The notes below the pieces were generated by a model. It saw only the letters and a list, made by a program, of their open reading frames with translations. It ran no database searches and was not told the DNA's origin. Both the position numbers and the translations under genes were made by a program. Below are positions 1 to 11,798 of a stretch of 64,000 nt of DNA, one piece after another; the stretch's first letter is position 1; every line of letters starts with the position of its first letter. This DNA is from Halieaceae bacterium (lineage in GTDB: Bacteria > Pseudomonadota > Gammaproteobacteria > Pseudomonadales > Halieaceae), in contig CACCPA010000001.1 of NCBI GenBank assembly GCA_902547755.1, positions 186,001 to 250,000 on the forward strand, read 5' to 3'.

Positions 1-331
1 TGTCCACGAAGGCTTTTTTCTCTCCCGTATTCGGCAGCTCGCCGTTAAGAAGTAGGTAGCAAGTCTCGAGGTAATCAGATTGCTCTGCGAGCTGCTCAAT
101 AGGGTAGCCCCGGTGCAAAAGAACGCCTTTCTCGCCATCAATAAATGTAATTTTAGATTCGCAAGACGCGGTTGATGTAAAGCCGGGGTCAAAGGTGAAG
201 TGGCCCTGAGACGTCAGCTTTGCCACATCGATAACGTCGGGCCCCAGTGAGCCTTCATAGACAGGTAAGTCGATGTCTAGCGTGCTGTTATCGCTTTGCG
301 GAATGGAAAGCGTTGCTGTCTTGCCTGTCAT
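1..331 (-). CDS. gltA: Citrate synthase, N-terminal part (cut by window edge)
   Basis: Citrate synthase condenses oxaloacetate and acetyl-CoA to citrate, the entry step of the TCA cycle. Only the first 110 residues lie in the window. They read as the N-terminal domain of the type II enzyme: an early beta-rich segment (residues 1-60), then the stretch with [20 protein letters not shown], which is typical of GltA. ATG at 331 is preceded by a G-rich stretch. The gene diverges from sdhC across about 190 bp, the arrangement found in Pseudomonas and relatives. Identification is secure; completeness cannot be judged. Confidence 0.95.
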   Translation of the reverse strand, partial: MTGKTATLSIPQSDNSTLDIDLPVYEGSLGPDVIDVAKLTSQGHFTFDPGFTSTASCESKITFIDGEKGVLLHRGYPIEQLAEQSDYLETCYLLLNGELPNTGEKKAFVD

Positions 332-449
332 TACGTGTCCCCCGACCTCGTTTTTTGTGGCGCTACTTTAACGGCGCCTTTTGAATCTCCTTATTTTACA
401 ACATTGCGGAGATAAAACACGACAGATGGACACAGTTTGCGAGATGAAT

Positions 450-478
450 TTGTCAGTAGCGGAGTGACTACATATACT
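450..478 (+). promoter_or_regulatory. sigma70-type promoter of the sdh-suc operon
   Basis: TTGTCA at 450-455 and TATACT at 473-478 are separated by exactly 17 bp, each one base from consensus. Transcription would start near 485, about 38 bp before the sdhC start at 523. The site lies in the divergent gltA/sdhC spacer. I saw no clear operator. Confidence 0.7.
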
Positions 479-522
479 CACGCCTCGAATTCAGACCACT
501 CGATTGCTCTGGGGGCTATTAA

Positions 523-912
523 GTGAAACCACGCGGCAGCAAGGACAACCGTCCTGTCAATCTCGATATCAGTATCATCAAACTTCCAGTAACAGCGTAT
601 GCCTCTATTTCGCATCGTGTCACCGGAGTTCTGTTGTTTGTGTCCAGCGTTTTTCTCGTCTGGGCGCTAGATGCCAGTCTCTCCTCGGAAGAGAGCTTCA
701 ATCAATTGGGCACGCTACTCTCGAGCACAGGCGCTAAGGCCGCGCTGTGGGCGTTTCTCGTGATCTTCAGTTATCACGCGCTGGCAGGTATTCGCCATCT
801 CATTATGGACATGGGCATCGGTGAAGACTTCAAAGGTGGTGCATTGGGCGCGCGCATCTTATTTGCTGCATCCGCTTTGGCTGCAGTCGCATGGGGGATT
901 GTCTTGTGGTAA
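523..912 (+). CDS. sdhC: Succinate dehydrogenase cytochrome b556 subunit
   Basis: Membrane anchor of succinate dehydrogenase (complex II), which passes electrons from succinate to ubiquinone and helps bind haem b. At 129 residues it has the usual length. The N-terminus (RPVNLDISIIKLPVTAY) and the SISHRVTGV motif with the quinone-site Ser/Arg are characteristic, and SYHALAGIRHLIMD carries the haem-ligand His. Three membrane helices are evident (about 30-50, 65-90, 105-128). The start is GTG at 523 with GGGGG upstream. First gene of sdhCDAB. Confidence 0.95.
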   Translation: MKPRGSKDNRPVNLDISIIKLPVTAYASISHRVTGVLLFVSSVFLVWALDASLSSEESFNQLGTLLSSTGAKAALWAFLVIFSYHALAGIRHLIMDMGIGEDFKGGALGARILFAASALAAVAWGIVLW

Positions 913-1265
913 CTCAGGTCACTAGCTTTAGTCGCAATGGCTTATCTGACTGGCTGATACAGCGCGTTAGTTCGCTCATCCTGCTCGCATATTTTTTGTT
1001 TATTGGTGTCCAGATAGCCACTGGGATTGACTACAATTCGTGGCGTGCGCTTCACGACACGACGGCAATGAAGGTATTTACCTTGCTCGCGATCGGGGCA
1101 TACGTGTCGCACGCATGGATCGGTTTGTGGACTGTATTCACGGACTACCTGACCGAGTACATGCTCGGGTCCATCGGTAACGTCGTGCGTCCCGTGTTGC
1201 AAATTGCAGTCGTGCTGGCGCTTGTGGTCTACGCGATCTGGGTAATACAAGTAATTTGGGGTTAA
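906..1265 (+). CDS. sdhD: Succinate dehydrogenase hydrophobic membrane anchor subunit
   Basis: Second membrane anchor of complex II. The product has about 119 residues and three membrane helices; the opening VTSFSRNGLSDWLIQR and the later SHAWIGLWTVFTDY (haem ligand region) are typical SdhD signatures. I prefer the GTG at 906, which gives a family-like start and overlaps the sdhC stop; an in-frame ATG at 891 would add five residues. GGGGA just upstream could be the ribosome binding site. The overlap with sdhC suggests translational coupling. Confidence 0.93.
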   Translation: MVTQVTSFSRNGLSDWLIQRVSSLILLAYFLFIGVQIATGIDYNSWRALHDTTAMKVFTLLAIGAYVSHAWIGLWTVFTDYLTEYMLGSIGNVVRPVLQIAVVLALVVYAIWVIQVIWG

Positions 1266-1301
1266 GCCTCGCGACAGCGAGGTGTTGGGAGAAACAAAGA
1301 G

Positions 1302-3065
1302 ATGCGAACTATCTCGTTTGATGGAGTCATCGTTGGTGGTGGTGGTGCAGGTATGCGTGCGGCACTCCAGCTGGCTCAGTCTGGTTATAAAACAGCCGTC
1401 ATTTCAAAGGTATTTCCGACGCGCTCACACACGGTGAGTGCGCAAGGCGGTATTACGTGTGCCATTGCAAGTTCTGATCCACAGGACGATTGGCGTTGGC
1501 ACATGTACGACACCGTAAAAGGCAGTGACTACATTGGTGATCAGGATGCCATCGAGTACATGTGCTCGGTTGGCCCAGAGGCGATCTTTGAGCTCGAGCA
1601 CATGGGGTTGCCGTTCTCGCGAACAGAGGAAGGTCGTATTTATCAGCGACCCTTCGGTGGGCAGTCAAAGAATTTCGGTGAAGGCGGCCAGGCGGCGCGA
1701 ACGTGTGCGGCGGCTGACCGTACCGGTCATGCATTGCTTCACACGCTTTATCAGAACAACGTCAAGAACGAGACCGTATTCTTCAATGAGTGGTTCGCGA
1801 CTGATCTTGTTAAGAATCAGGACGGTGCCGTAGTCGGTGTTATTGCGATCTGTATTGAGACCGGCGAGACCGTCTATGTGAAATCCAAAGCAACCGTTTT
1901 CGCTACGGGTGGTGCGGGCCGCATCTACGCGTCTACGACGAATGCACACATTAACACTGGTGATGGCGTGGGTATGGCCCTCAGAGCAGGCGTGCCGGTT
2001 CAGGATATGGAAATGTGGCAGTTCCACCCAACGGGTATCTACGGCGCAGGCACCCTGGTTACCGAGGGTTGTCGTGGTGAGGGTGGTTACCTGATTAATG
2101 CTGACGGTGAGCGCTTTATGGAGCGCTATGCGCCAAATGCGAAAGATTTGGCAGGTCGTGACGTAGTCGCACGCTCGATGATTCTTGAGATTCTCGAAGG
2201 TCGCGGTTGTGGTCCTGATGGTGACCACGTGAAGCTGAAGCTCGATCACCTCGGAGAGGAGGTTCTTGAGTCTCGCTTGCCAGGTATCTGTGAGTTGTCG
2301 CGCACGTTTGCTCATGTTGATCCGGTCAAAGAGCCAATTCCTGTGGTACCTACCTGCCATTACATGATGGGTGGTATTCCCACGAACATTCATGGGCAGG
2401 CGCTGACCGTCGATGCGGCCGGTGATGACCAAGTGATTCCTGGCCTGTACGCTTGTGGTGAGGTCGCTTGTGTATCTGTTCACGGTGCAAACCGACTAGG
2501 CGGTAACTCGTTGCTGGATCTGGTGGTATTTGGTCGTGCCTCCGGCTTGTTCATCGAGGATGCGTTGCGACAGGGTATAGAAATGCGTGATGCCTCGGTG
2601 ACTGACATCGAATCGGCGAATGAGCGTCTGGTGTCGCTGAATGAGCGTAACGATGGTGAGAACGTTTCGGCGTTGCGTAAAGAGCTACAGGGCGTCATGC
2701 AGAACTACTTTGGTGTCTTCCGAAAGGGTGAGTTCATGCAAGAAGGCATCAAGAAACTCGATGACCTTAAACAGCGCATTGATAACGTGAAGCTGGAAGA
2801 TAAGAGTAACGCGTTCAACACGGCGCGTGTCGAGTGTCTCGAATTGCAGAATCTGTTTGAAACAGCTGAAGCGACCGCTATCGTTGCGGAGGCGCGTAAA
2901 GAGAGTCGTGGTGCGCATGCGAGAGAGGACTTCACCGAGCGGAATGATGACGAGTGGCTGTGTCACTCGATTTATCACCGTGAGGGTCGTGCAGTCAGCA
3001 AGCGTTCGGTCAACTTTACCCCTAAAACTGTCGATACTTTCCAGCCGAAAGTTCGCACCTACTAA
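1302..3065 (+). CDS. sdhA: Succinate dehydrogenase flavoprotein subunit
   Basis: Catalytic subunit that oxidises succinate to fumarate. At 587 residues it is full length. An FAD dinucleotide-binding motif ([11 protein letters not shown], about 12-22) is followed by the SHTVSAQGG motif, whose His43 is the covalent FAD attachment site. The substrate-binding region MWQFHPTGI and the active-site R-rich segment CRGEGGYL are present, as is [14 protein letters not shown]. The C-terminal domain ends in [20 protein letters not shown]. It sits between sdhD and sdhB. Confidence 0.97.
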   Translation: MRTISFDGVIVGGGGAGMRAALQLAQSGYKTAVISKVFPTRSHTVSAQGGITCAIASSDPQDDWRWHMYDTVKGSDYIGDQDAIEYMCSVGPEAIFELEHMGLPFSRTEEGRIYQRPFGGQSKNFGEGGQAARTCAAADRTGHALLHTLYQNNVKNETVFFNEWFATDLVKNQDGAVVGVIAICIETGETVYVKSKATVFATGGAGRIYASTTNAHINTGDGVGMALRAGVPVQDMEMWQFHPTGIYGAGTLVTEGCRGEGGYLINADGERFMERYAPNAKDLAGRDVVARSMILEILEGRGCGPDGDHVKLKLDHLGEEVLESRLPGICELSRTFAHVDPVKEPIPVVPTCHYMMGGIPTNIHGQALTVDAAGDDQVIPGLYACGEVACVSVHGANRLGGNSLLDLVVFGRASGLFIEDALRQGIEMRDASVTDIESANERLVSLNERNDGENVSALRKELQGVMQNYFGVFRKGEFMQEGIKKLDDLKQRIDNVKLEDKSNAFNTARVECLELQNLFETAEATAIVAEARKESRGAHAREDFTERNDDEWLCHSIYHREGRAVSKRSVNFTPKTVDTFQPKVRTY

Positions 3066-3083
3066 TCTGCGAGGAGATACGTG

Positions 3084-3791
3084 ATGTTGCAGGTCAGTGT
3101 TTACCGTTTTAATCCAGAATCTGATGCGGCTCCACAGATGCAGGAGTATCAGGTTGAAACGGGCGGCAAGGATTTAATGGTTCTGGATGTGCTCGAGATG
3201 ATCAAAGCCGAGCATGATGCGAGTGTGACCTATCGGCGCAGTTGCCGAGAGGGTGTCTGTGGTTCGGATGGTCTGAATATCAACGGAAAGAACGGTCTTG
3301 CGTGTATTACGCCATTATCTGACGCCGTAAAGAAGAACAAGCTTGTGATTCGCCCGTTACCCGGCTTGCCTGTTGTGCGGGATCTTGTGGTCGATATGAG
3401 CCTGTTCTACGCACAATACGAGAAGATCGAGCCGTATCTGCAGAATAATTCGCCAGCGCCAGCAATCGAGCGTTTGCAAACTCCTGAGGACAGAGCAAAG
3501 CTTGATGGTCTTTACGAGTGCATACTCTGCGCTTGTTGCTCTACAAGCTGCCCCTCTTTCTGGTGGAATCCGGATCGGTTCGTTGGTCCTGCCGGCTTGC
3601 TACAGGCCTATCGGTTCTTGGCGGATAGTCGCGACCAGGCGACGGACGAGCGTCTGGCGAAGCTTGATGATCCCTTTAGTGTTTTCCGATGCCACGGGAT
3701 TCAAAACTGTGTGAATGTCTGTCCAAAAGGCCTCAATCCTACGCGTGCCATTGGCCACATTCGTACGATGCTCCTGAATCGAGCTGCTTGA
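3084..3791 (+). CDS. sdhB: Succinate dehydrogenase iron-sulfur subunit
   Basis: Electron-transfer subunit of complex II. The N-terminal ferredoxin domain carries the [2Fe-2S] cysteines (SCREGVCGSDGLNINGKNG, then LACIT). The C-terminal domain carries the [4Fe-4S] and [3Fe-4S] ligands in CILCACCSTSCPSFWW and CHGIQNCVNVCPKGLNP. ATG at 3084 is preceded by GAGGAGA with a 6-7 bp gap and fits better than the adjacent GTG at 3081. The product is 235 residues, the family length. Confidence 0.97.
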   Translation: MLQVSVYRFNPESDAAPQMQEYQVETGGKDLMVLDVLEMIKAEHDASVTYRRSCREGVCGSDGLNINGKNGLACITPLSDAVKKNKLVIRPLPGLPVVRDLVVDMSLFYAQYEKIEPYLQNNSPAPAIERLQTPEDRAKLDGLYECILCACCSTSCPSFWWNPDRFVGPAGLLQAYRFLADSRDQATDERLAKLDDPFSVFRCHGIQNCVNVCPKGLNPTRAIGHIRTMLLNRAA

Positions 3792-3844
3792 TTTTAATTA
3801 AGTTATATAAACTATAACTAAAATTCATATTACGTAAAATTAAC

Positions 3845-3865
3845 GCCGCTTTTGCGGCTTTTTTT
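3845..3865 (+). terminator. Rho-independent terminator after sdhB
   Basis: GCCGC, a TTTT loop, GCGGC and then seven T residues. It separates sdhCDAB from sucA, so readthrough or a second promoter probably feeds the suc genes. Confidence 0.8.
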
Positions 3866-3983
3866 GTGTCAAAAAGCTCTGAAAGCATGGGAAAAACACT
3901 GTGTTGGGAGTAAGATATTCCTCCAGATGCAGTGACACATACCAAACAATAAGTCGCTGCAGATGACTTCGGGGGAAGTGTGC

Positions 3984-6833
3984 ATGGCAAAGTCGATAGA
4001 CCTGCCCAGCATGGAGCAGCAACGAAGTACGTCTCACCTCTCAGGTGGAAACGCCGCCTATGTAGAGGACTTGTACGAGGCGTACTTGAAGGATCCAAAT
4101 GAAGTGCCGCCGGAGTGGCGCGATTACTTTGATCGTTTACCACGCGTTGAGACGCGTACGGCGAGTCTGAGAGATTTGCCGCACTCTGTATTGCGTGCCC
4201 AGTTTGCGCGTATCAGTAAAATGCGGGTGCGGACGGAGGCAACTCGTAGCCAGGACTCTCAAGCGACAGAGTACGAGCGTAAGCAGGTTCGCGTTGTTCA
4301 AATGATCTCTGCTTACAGGCAGCGCGGGCACCAGAAGGCAACACTAGACCCTCTATCCCTTCATCCGCGTTCGCCAGTACCTGATTTAGAGCTTGAGTTT
4401 CATGAATTGTCGGAGGCGGACCTAGATACAGTATTCCAGGTTGGCAGCCTCTATATTGGTAAAGCCGATGCCTCGCTGGCTGAAATCCGAGCCGCCTTGG
4501 AAAAGACCTACTGCAACACCATTGGCGCCGAGTTCATGCATATCGTGAACACCGATGAGCGCCATTGGATTATGAGTCGCATGGAGTCGGTGCGCGGAGC
4601 GCCCGCCCTCGATAGAGAAGGGCGGATCTCAATTTTGCGACGTCTTATTAAGGCGGAAGGACTAGAAAAGTCCCTCGCATCAAAATACCCAGGCACAAAG
4701 CGCTTTGGTTTGGAAGGCGGCGAAAGTCTTATTCCCATGATGTCCGAGGCGATACAGCGTATTGGTGGCTATGGTGCCAAAGAAGTGGTTATCGGGATGG
4801 CTCACCGGGGGCGCCTCAACCTCTTAGTCAATATCTTGGGTAAAAACCCGAGCGAATTGTTCGACGAATTCGAAGGTCGCGCGTCCTACTTTGGCTCTGG
4901 CGATGTGAAATACCATCAGGGCTTTTCATCCAATATTATGACGCCAGGTGGTGAGGTACACCTTGCGCTGGCCTTTAACCCATCACACTTGGAAATCGTT
5001 TCACCTGTGGTGGAAGGCTCCGTGCGAGCGCGCCAGGACCGTCGAGAGGACCGTCATGGCGATACCGTCGTGCCGATTGTGATCCACGGCGATGCGGCAT
5101 TTGCAGGTCAAGGTGTTGTCATGGAGACCTTCCAGATGTCCCAGACCCGCGGGTATAAGACCGGCGGCACCTTGCACATTGTCATAAACAACCAGGTAGG
5201 CTTTACGACCAGCCGGCAGGAAGATGCGCGCTCAACCGAGTACTGTACTGACATCGCGAAGATGGTTCAGGCGCCTATATTCCACGTTAACGGGGATGAC
5301 CCTGAAGCGGTTGTTTTTGTCACCCAGCTGGCGGTCGACTACCGCAATCAGTTCAAGAAAGACGTCGTCATTGACCTCGTCTGTTACCGACGTCGCGGGC
5401 ACAACGAAGCTGACGAGCCGTCCGTAACACAGCCGATGATGTATGCAACCATCAAGCAGCATGCCTCCACGCGTGATTTATACGCGCAGCGCTTGATTAG
5501 TGAGGATGTTCTGACGGCTGAAGAAGACGCGGCATTGATGGAGCGTTACCGTGAGTCGCTCGATCGCGGAGAGCCTCTGGTAACGCAGCTCGTGATGGAG
5601 CCCAACACGAATTTATTCGTCGACTGGAAGCCGTATTTGGGCCACAGCTGGGACATGGCCTGTGATACCTCGATCGAAACAGCGAGCCTGCGCGAGCTGG
5701 CCGAATTGATGGGCACGATACCGGATGGATTTGCGCTCCAGCGTCAGGTGAAAAAGTTACTCGAGGATCGCGGGAAAATGGCGGCGGGAGCGCTAGAAAT
5801 CAACTGGGGCTTTGCTGAGAACATGGCCTACGCGACACTGCTTGCTGACGGTTACCCTGTCAGAATGACAGGGCAGGATGTCGGGCGAGGCACTTTCTCC
5901 CACAGACACGCGGTCTTACACGCTCAGAACAAGCATGAGGCGTATATTCCGCTGCAGCACCTCTCTGAGCAGCAAGCTGAGTTCAATATTTACGATTCTC
6001 TTTTGTCGGAAGAGGCGGTATTGGCGTTTGAGTACGGATACGCCACGACATCACCAACAGGCTTGGTCATTTGGGAGGCTCAGTTTGGTGACTTTGCCAA
6101 CGGTGCCCAGGTAGTGATCGATCAGTTCATCACCAGCGGTGAATACAAGTGGGCTCGTTTGTGTGGATTAACCATGTTGTTGCCTCACGGTTATGAGGGG
6201 CAGGGGCCGGAACACTCATCTGCACGTCTCGAGCGTTACCTTCAGTTGTCGGCTCAAGAAAATATACAGGTCTGTGTCCCAAGCACGCCGGCACAGGTGT
6301 TCCACATGTTGCGTCGTCAAGCTGTAAGACCGTTGCGCAAGCCACTGATCGTTATGTCGCCGAAGAGCTTGTTGCGACACAAAAGTGCCGTATCTACGTT
6401 GGATGAGCTTGCTAATGGCCAATTCCAGCCTGTGATCGACGACCCCTATGTCACTGACAAGACAGCAGTAACGCGGGTTGTCTTGTGCTCAGGCAAGGTC
6501 TACTACGACCTCGACGCAGCTCGGGACGATCGCGGCGCAGATCATGTTGCCCTTATTCGGGTTGAGCAGCTCTACCCATTGCCCGAGGCACAATTGAAGG
6601 AAATTCTGGGCACCTACTCAAGAGAGGCGAGCGTCGTATGGTGTCAGGAAGAGCCCATGAACCAGGGGGCGTGGTACTCGATCCAGGATGCCATGCGACG
6701 GCTGGTCTCACTGGCGATGTTTGGTGCGGAGCTCCGCTATGTCGGACGAACTCCGTCGGCATCTGTTTCCGCAGGCTACACCGCATTGCACGTGCAAGAA
6801 CAAGAAACATTTATTTCAGCGGCTCTGGGGTGA
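3984..6833 (+). CDS. sucA: 2-oxoglutarate dehydrogenase E1 component
   Basis: Thiamine-diphosphate-dependent E1 of the 2-oxoglutarate dehydrogenase complex. It decarboxylates 2-oxoglutarate and succinylates the lipoyl group of SucB. The N-terminus has the E1o docking segment with GGNAAYVEDLYEAYLKDP. Further on are GMAHRGRLNLL, the GDAAFAGQGVVMET ThDP/Mg site, RRRGHNEADEP, and the C-terminal transketolase-like region with LPHGYEGQGPEHSSARLER. ATG at 3984 follows GGGGGAAG at a good distance and gives 949 residues; an ATG at 3963 would add seven without a matching binding site. Confidence 0.96.
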   Translation: MAKSIDLPSMEQQRSTSHLSGGNAAYVEDLYEAYLKDPNEVPPEWRDYFDRLPRVETRTASLRDLPHSVLRAQFARISKMRVRTEATRSQDSQATEYERKQVRVVQMISAYRQRGHQKATLDPLSLHPRSPVPDLELEFHELSEADLDTVFQVGSLYIGKADASLAEIRAALEKTYCNTIGAEFMHIVNTDERHWIMSRMESVRGAPALDREGRISILRRLIKAEGLEKSLASKYPGTKRFGLEGGESLIPMMSEAIQRIGGYGAKEVVIGMAHRGRLNLLVNILGKNPSELFDEFEGRASYFGSGDVKYHQGFSSNIMTPGGEVHLALAFNPSHLEIVSPVVEGSVRARQDRREDRHGDTVVPIVIHGDAAFAGQGVVMETFQMSQTRGYKTGGTLHIVINNQVGFTTSRQEDARSTEYCTDIAKMVQAPIFHVNGDDPEAVVFVTQLAVDYRNQFKKDVVIDLVCYRRRGHNEADEPSVTQPMMYATIKQHASTRDLYAQRLISEDVLTAEEDAALMERYRESLDRGEPLVTQLVMEPNTNLFVDWKPYLGHSWDMACDTSIETASLRELAELMGTIPDGFALQRQVKKLLEDRGKMAAGALEINWGFAENMAYATLLADGYPVRMTGQDVGRGTFSHRHAVLHAQNKHEAYIPLQHLSEQQAEFNIYDSLLSEEAVLAFEYGYATTSPTGLVIWEAQFGDFANGAQVVIDQFITSGEYKWARLCGLTMLLPHGYEGQGPEHSSARLERYLQLSAQENIQVCVPSTPAQVFHMLRRQAVRPLRKPLIVMSPKSLLRHKSAVSTLDELANGQFQPVIDDPYVTDKTAVTRVVLCSGKVYYDLDAARDDRGADHVALIRVEQLYPLPEAQLKEILGTYSREASVVWCQEEPMNQGAWYSIQDAMRRLVSLAMFGAELRYVGRTPSASVSAGYTALHVQEQETFISAALG

Positions 6834-6869
6834 AGAACTGACTAAGACGCAGTAAAACGGACGATTATC

Positions 6870-8087
6870 ATGAAAATAGAAATCAAAGCGCCGGCATTTC
6901 CTGAATCAGTAGCTGACGGAGAAGTATCTCTGTGGCACAAGCAGGAAGGCGATTTTATTCAGCGAGATGAGTTGTTGGTTGAAATCGAGACCGACAAAGT
7001 CGTAATGGAAGTGGTTGCTCCCGAGGCGGGCCGGCTGGATCGCATCTTAGTCGATGTTGGAAACACCATTGAAAGTGAGGCGCTCCTTGCTGAGTTAACG
7101 CCTGGCGAGGCAACAGAAACTTTCGAGGCCTCGTCGACACCCGCCACGGTGGAAACAACCGAGGTAGCTGTACCCATGGGGCCAGCGGCACGCCAGCTGG
7201 TTGAGGAGCATGGACTGGATGCCAGTGCCATCAAAGGAACGGGAAAAGACGGAAGAATCAACAAGGAAGACGTGTTGGCTCATATGGCTGACCAAGCCCC
7301 CGCACCGGCACCTCAGCCCGCGCCACAACCCGCGGCGACGGCAGCGCCTGGGGAAAGTACTGTTTTACAAGGGCCCACGAGTGAGCGTATTGAGCGGCGT
7401 GTTCCTATGACACGAATGCGGGCACGCATTGCTGAGCGTTTGCTGTCCGCAACGCAGCAAACCGCCATGCTGACAACCTTTAACGAAGTGGATATGGCAC
7501 CTCTCATGCGATTGCGGTCGCAATACAAAGATCAGTTTGAGAAAACACACAACGGAACCCGTCTTGGCTTCATGGGCTTCTTCGTCAGAGCCTGTTGCGA
7601 GGCGTTGAAGCGTTTCCCCGAGGTCAATGCGTCAATTGATGGTAACGATGTGGTCTACCATGGGTACCAAGACATCGGTGTTGCCGTTTCAACAGAGGAC
7701 GGTCTTGTAGTGCCCGTCCTGCACGATGCTGACTTTATGAGCATTGCCGACGTCGAAGCCGCGATTCGAGATTTGGGCCTAAAGGCGCGCGATAAGAAGC
7801 TCACGATCGATGAAATGACGGGTGGCACGTTCACCGTATCTAATGGTGGCGTCTTTGGCTCTCTGCTCTCCACGCCGATTCTTAATCCGCCTCAAACAGC
7901 GATTCTTGGGATGCACACGATTAAAGATCGTCCCGTTGCAGTCGATGGAGAGGTTGTCATTCGTCCAATGATGTATCTCGCTCTCTCCTACGATCACCGT
8001 CTCATCGACGGTAAAACAGCCGTTCAGTTCTTGGTGACGGTGAAGGAGTTAATCGAGGATCCATCACGCATCTTGCTCCAGCTGTAA
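6870..8087 (+). CDS. sucB: Dihydrolipoyllysine succinyltransferase (E2o)
   Basis: E2 core of the 2-oxoglutarate dehydrogenase complex. At 405 residues it has a lipoyl domain (1-75) with Lys43 in [11 protein letters not shown], an Ala/Pro/Thr-rich linker, an E3/E1-binding peripheral domain (about 100-140, with [27 protein letters not shown] split by turns), a second Pro/Ala linker, and the catalytic domain ending in [10 protein letters not shown] with the active-site His. It lies 36 bp after sucA and 15 bp before lpdA in one operon. Confidence 0.96.
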   Translation: MKIEIKAPAFPESVADGEVSLWHKQEGDFIQRDELLVEIETDKVVMEVVAPEAGRLDRILVDVGNTIESEALLAELTPGEATETFEASSTPATVETTEVAVPMGPAARQLVEEHGLDASAIKGTGKDGRINKEDVLAHMADQAPAPAPQPAPQPAATAAPGESTVLQGPTSERIERRVPMTRMRARIAERLLSATQQTAMLTTFNEVDMAPLMRLRSQYKDQFEKTHNGTRLGFMGFFVRACCEALKRFPEVNASIDGNDVVYHGYQDIGVAVSTEDGLVVPVLHDADFMSIADVEAAIRDLGLKARDKKLTIDEMTGGTFTVSNGGVFGSLLSTPILNPPQTAILGMHTIKDRPVAVDGEVVIRPMMYLALSYDHRLIDGKTAVQFLVTVKELIEDPSRILLQL

Positions 8088-9539
<1,452 letters not shown>

Positions 9540-9550
9540 CAAACTTCAAA

Positions 9551-9573
9551 TCCCCGATTTGCGAGGATCGGGG
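9551..9573 (+). other. Hairpin between lpdA and sucC
   Basis: TCCCCGAT and ATCGGGG can pair over an 8-nt loop in the 82-bp lpdA-sucC spacer. No T-run follows, so it may be an mRNA-stability or processing element and not a terminator. Inference only. Confidence 0.35.
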
Positions 9574-9621
9574 TCGGGGCTGTGCTAAGCGCAGTCCTCG
9601 TAAACTCACAAAGGGGGATGT

Positions 9622-10791
9622 ATGAACTTGCACGAATATCAGGGCAAGGCGCTCTTCGCAGAATACCGTTTACCCGTTTCTGTTGGTCAGGCTGTCGATA
9701 CGCCTGACGCTGCTGAAGCGGCTGCAAAGGCAATTGGGGGCGACAAATGGGTTGTGAAGGCACAGGTTCACGCCGGTGGACGTGGAAAAGCGGGTGGCGT
9801 CAAACTTGTCGACTCACCGGCTGAGGCGCGCGCCTTTGCGGAGAGCTGGCTGGGTAAAAACTTGGTCACCTACCAAACTGATGCCAACGGCCAGCCAGTT
9901 TCCAAGATTCTGGTAGAGACATGCACTGATATCGCTGATGAGCTTTACTTGGGTGCTGTTGTTGATCGCTCGACTCGACGCATTGTCTTCATGGCGTCCA
10001 CTGAAGGTGGCGTTGAAATCGAGAAAGTAGCGGAAGAAACGCCTGAAAAGATCCTCAAAGCTACCATCGATCCGCTCGTAGGACCTCAGCCATACCAAGG
10101 TAGAGAGCTGGCGTTCAAGCTAGGTCTGAAGGGTCAGCAAATTAAGCAGTTTGTAAGTATTTTCAATGGCTTAGCCACTTTGTTTAAAGAGAAGGATCTC
10201 GCGTTGATCGAGGTTAACCCTTTGGTAATTACCGATGAGGGAAACCTTCACTGTCTCGACGCCAAGGTTGTGGTGGATTCCAATGCCATGTACCGGCACA
10301 AAGACCTTCAGGCGATGCACGATCCGTCTCAGGAAGATGAGCGTGAAGCAGCCGCTGCCGCGTGGGAGCTCAACTACGTGGCGCTCGAGGGCAATATTGG
10401 CTGCATGGTCAACGGTGCAGGCCTCGCCATGGGCACGATGGATATTGTGAAGTTGCACGGTGGCCAGCCCGCTAACTTCCTTGACGTGGGTGGCGGTGCA
10501 ACCAAAGAGCGCGTTACTGAGGCATTCAAGATCATTTTGAGTGATGAAAACGTTCAAGCGGTACTCATCAACATCTTTGGTGGCATCGTTCGCTGTGATC
10601 TCATTGCCGAAGGTGTTATCGGCGCGGTCAACGAGGTCGGTGTTGAAGTCCCCGTCGTGGTGCGACTTGAGGGCAACAACGCTGAGCTTGGAAGAGAGGT
10701 GCTCGCCGAGAGCGGTCTAAACATTATTGCAGCTACGAGCCTCACCGATGCGGCTCAGCAGGTGGTTGCTGCTGCTGGAGGTGCTGCATGA
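9622..10791 (+). CDS. sucC: Succinyl-CoA synthetase beta subunit
   Basis: ADP-forming succinate-CoA ligase, beta chain, which carries the ATP-grasp nucleotide site and converts succinyl-CoA to succinate with ATP formation. At 389 residues it is full length. The start [15 protein letters not shown] is diagnostic. [18 protein letters not shown] forms the nucleotide-binding loop, and [17 protein letters not shown] and [15 protein letters not shown] contact the alpha subunit and substrate. GGGGG precedes the start. It overlaps sucD by 4 bp (ATGA), implying coupled translation. Confidence 0.97.
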   Translation: MNLHEYQGKALFAEYRLPVSVGQAVDTPDAAEAAAKAIGGDKWVVKAQVHAGGRGKAGGVKLVDSPAEARAFAESWLGKNLVTYQTDANGQPVSKILVETCTDIADELYLGAVVDRSTRRIVFMASTEGGVEIEKVAEETPEKILKATIDPLVGPQPYQGRELAFKLGLKGQQIKQFVSIFNGLATLFKEKDLALIEVNPLVITDEGNLHCLDAKVVVDSNAMYRHKDLQAMHDPSQEDEREAAAAAWELNYVALEGNIGCMVNGAGLAMGTMDIVKLHGGQPANFLDVGGGATKERVTEAFKIILSDENVQAVLINIFGGIVRCDLIAEGVIGAVNEVGVEVPVVVRLEGNNAELGREVLAESGLNIIAATSLTDAAQQVVAAAGGAA

Positions 10792-11660
10792 GCATTCTGA
10801 TTAACAAAGATACCCGTGTTATTTGTCAGGGTTTTACGGGATCACAGGGCACATTCCACTCGGAGCAGGCAATTGCTTACGGCACCCAAATGGTGGGTGG
10901 TGTAACGCCCGGAAAAGGCGGGCAAGAGCATCTCGGACTTCCTGTCTTCGACACCGTGAGTGATGCAGTATCACAGACAGGTGCCAATGCTTCCGTGATC
11001 TACGTACCAGCACCGTTCTGTAAGGACTCGATTCTTGAGGCCGCTAATGCGGGCGTCGAATTGATTGTTTGCATTACGGAAGGTATTCCAACGCTGGATA
11101 TGTTGGATGCTAAAGTGCGTTGTGACGAGCTGGGTGTTCGACTGATTGGACCCAACTGTCCCGGTGTCATCACACCAGGAGAGTGCAAGATAGGCATCAT
11201 GCCGGGTCATATTCACCTTCCAGGCCGAGTCGGAATCGTGTCTCGATCGGGTACGTTGACCTACGAGGCAGTGAAGCAAACCACCGATGCTGGCTTTGGG
11301 CAGTCAACTTGTGTTGGTATTGGCGGCGATCCGATTCCTGGCTCCAACTTCATCGATATCTTGGCCCTGTTTCAGGAAGATGACGCGACCGAATCGATTG
11401 TCATGATTGGCGAAATCGGCGGTTCTGCCGAGGAAGAAGCTGCGGCATTTATCAAAGAGAACGTAACTAAGCCTGTTGTGTCGTATATCGCAGGTGTTAC
11501 TGCACCAAAAGGGAAGCGCATGGGACACGCCGGTGCGATTATCTCGGGTGGTAAGGGCACTGCAGATGAGAAGTTTGCAGCCCTCGAGGATGCTGGCGTG
11601 CGGACTGTTCGCTCGCTCGCTGATATCGGTACTGCAATGGCTGAGATCACCGGTTGGTAA
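10788..11660 (+). CDS. sucD: Succinyl-CoA synthetase alpha subunit
   Basis: Alpha chain of succinate-CoA ligase. It has the CoA-binding Rossmann domain (residues 1-120, with [17 protein letters not shown]) and the ligase domain. The phosphohistidine is in [17 protein letters not shown], and [18 protein letters not shown] is the conserved second motif. At 290 residues it is the normal length. It is the last gene of the sdh-suc cluster and is followed at once by a terminator. Confidence 0.97.
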   Translation: MSILINKDTRVICQGFTGSQGTFHSEQAIAYGTQMVGGVTPGKGGQEHLGLPVFDTVSDAVSQTGANASVIYVPAPFCKDSILEAANAGVELIVCITEGIPTLDMLDAKVRCDELGVRLIGPNCPGVITPGECKIGIMPGHIHLPGRVGIVSRSGTLTYEAVKQTTDAGFGQSTCVGIGGDPIPGSNFIDILALFQEDDATESIVMIGEIGGSAEEEAAAFIKENVTKPVVSYIAGVTAPKGKRMGHAGAIISGGKGTADEKFAALEDAGVRTVRSLADIGTAMAEITGW

Positions 11661-11684
11661 GGTTTAATACCTGCTGTTCTGAAA

Positions 11685-11706
11685 GCCCGCCATTGCGGGC
11701 TTTTTT
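11685..11706 (+). terminator. Rho-independent terminator after sucD
   Basis: GCCCGC, loop CATT, GCGGGC and six T residues, 25 bp after the sucD stop. It closes the TCA operon. Confidence 0.9.
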
Positions 11707-11798
11707 GTGCCCTCGAGTAGCATTTTTTATCTCCAGCGCTTGAAATCGAGAGGCTTTCACCCCATCTGGTGATCATGAAGAAATGACAGGAGCCAATA

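Noticed and set aside
1665-2483. 272-codon frame on the minus strand
   Set aside because: Antisense to the catalytic region of sdhA; no binding site and biased shadow composition.
3739-4143. 134-codon minus-strand frame between sdhB and sucA
   Set aside because: Spans a terminator and the antisense of the sucA start; no motif.
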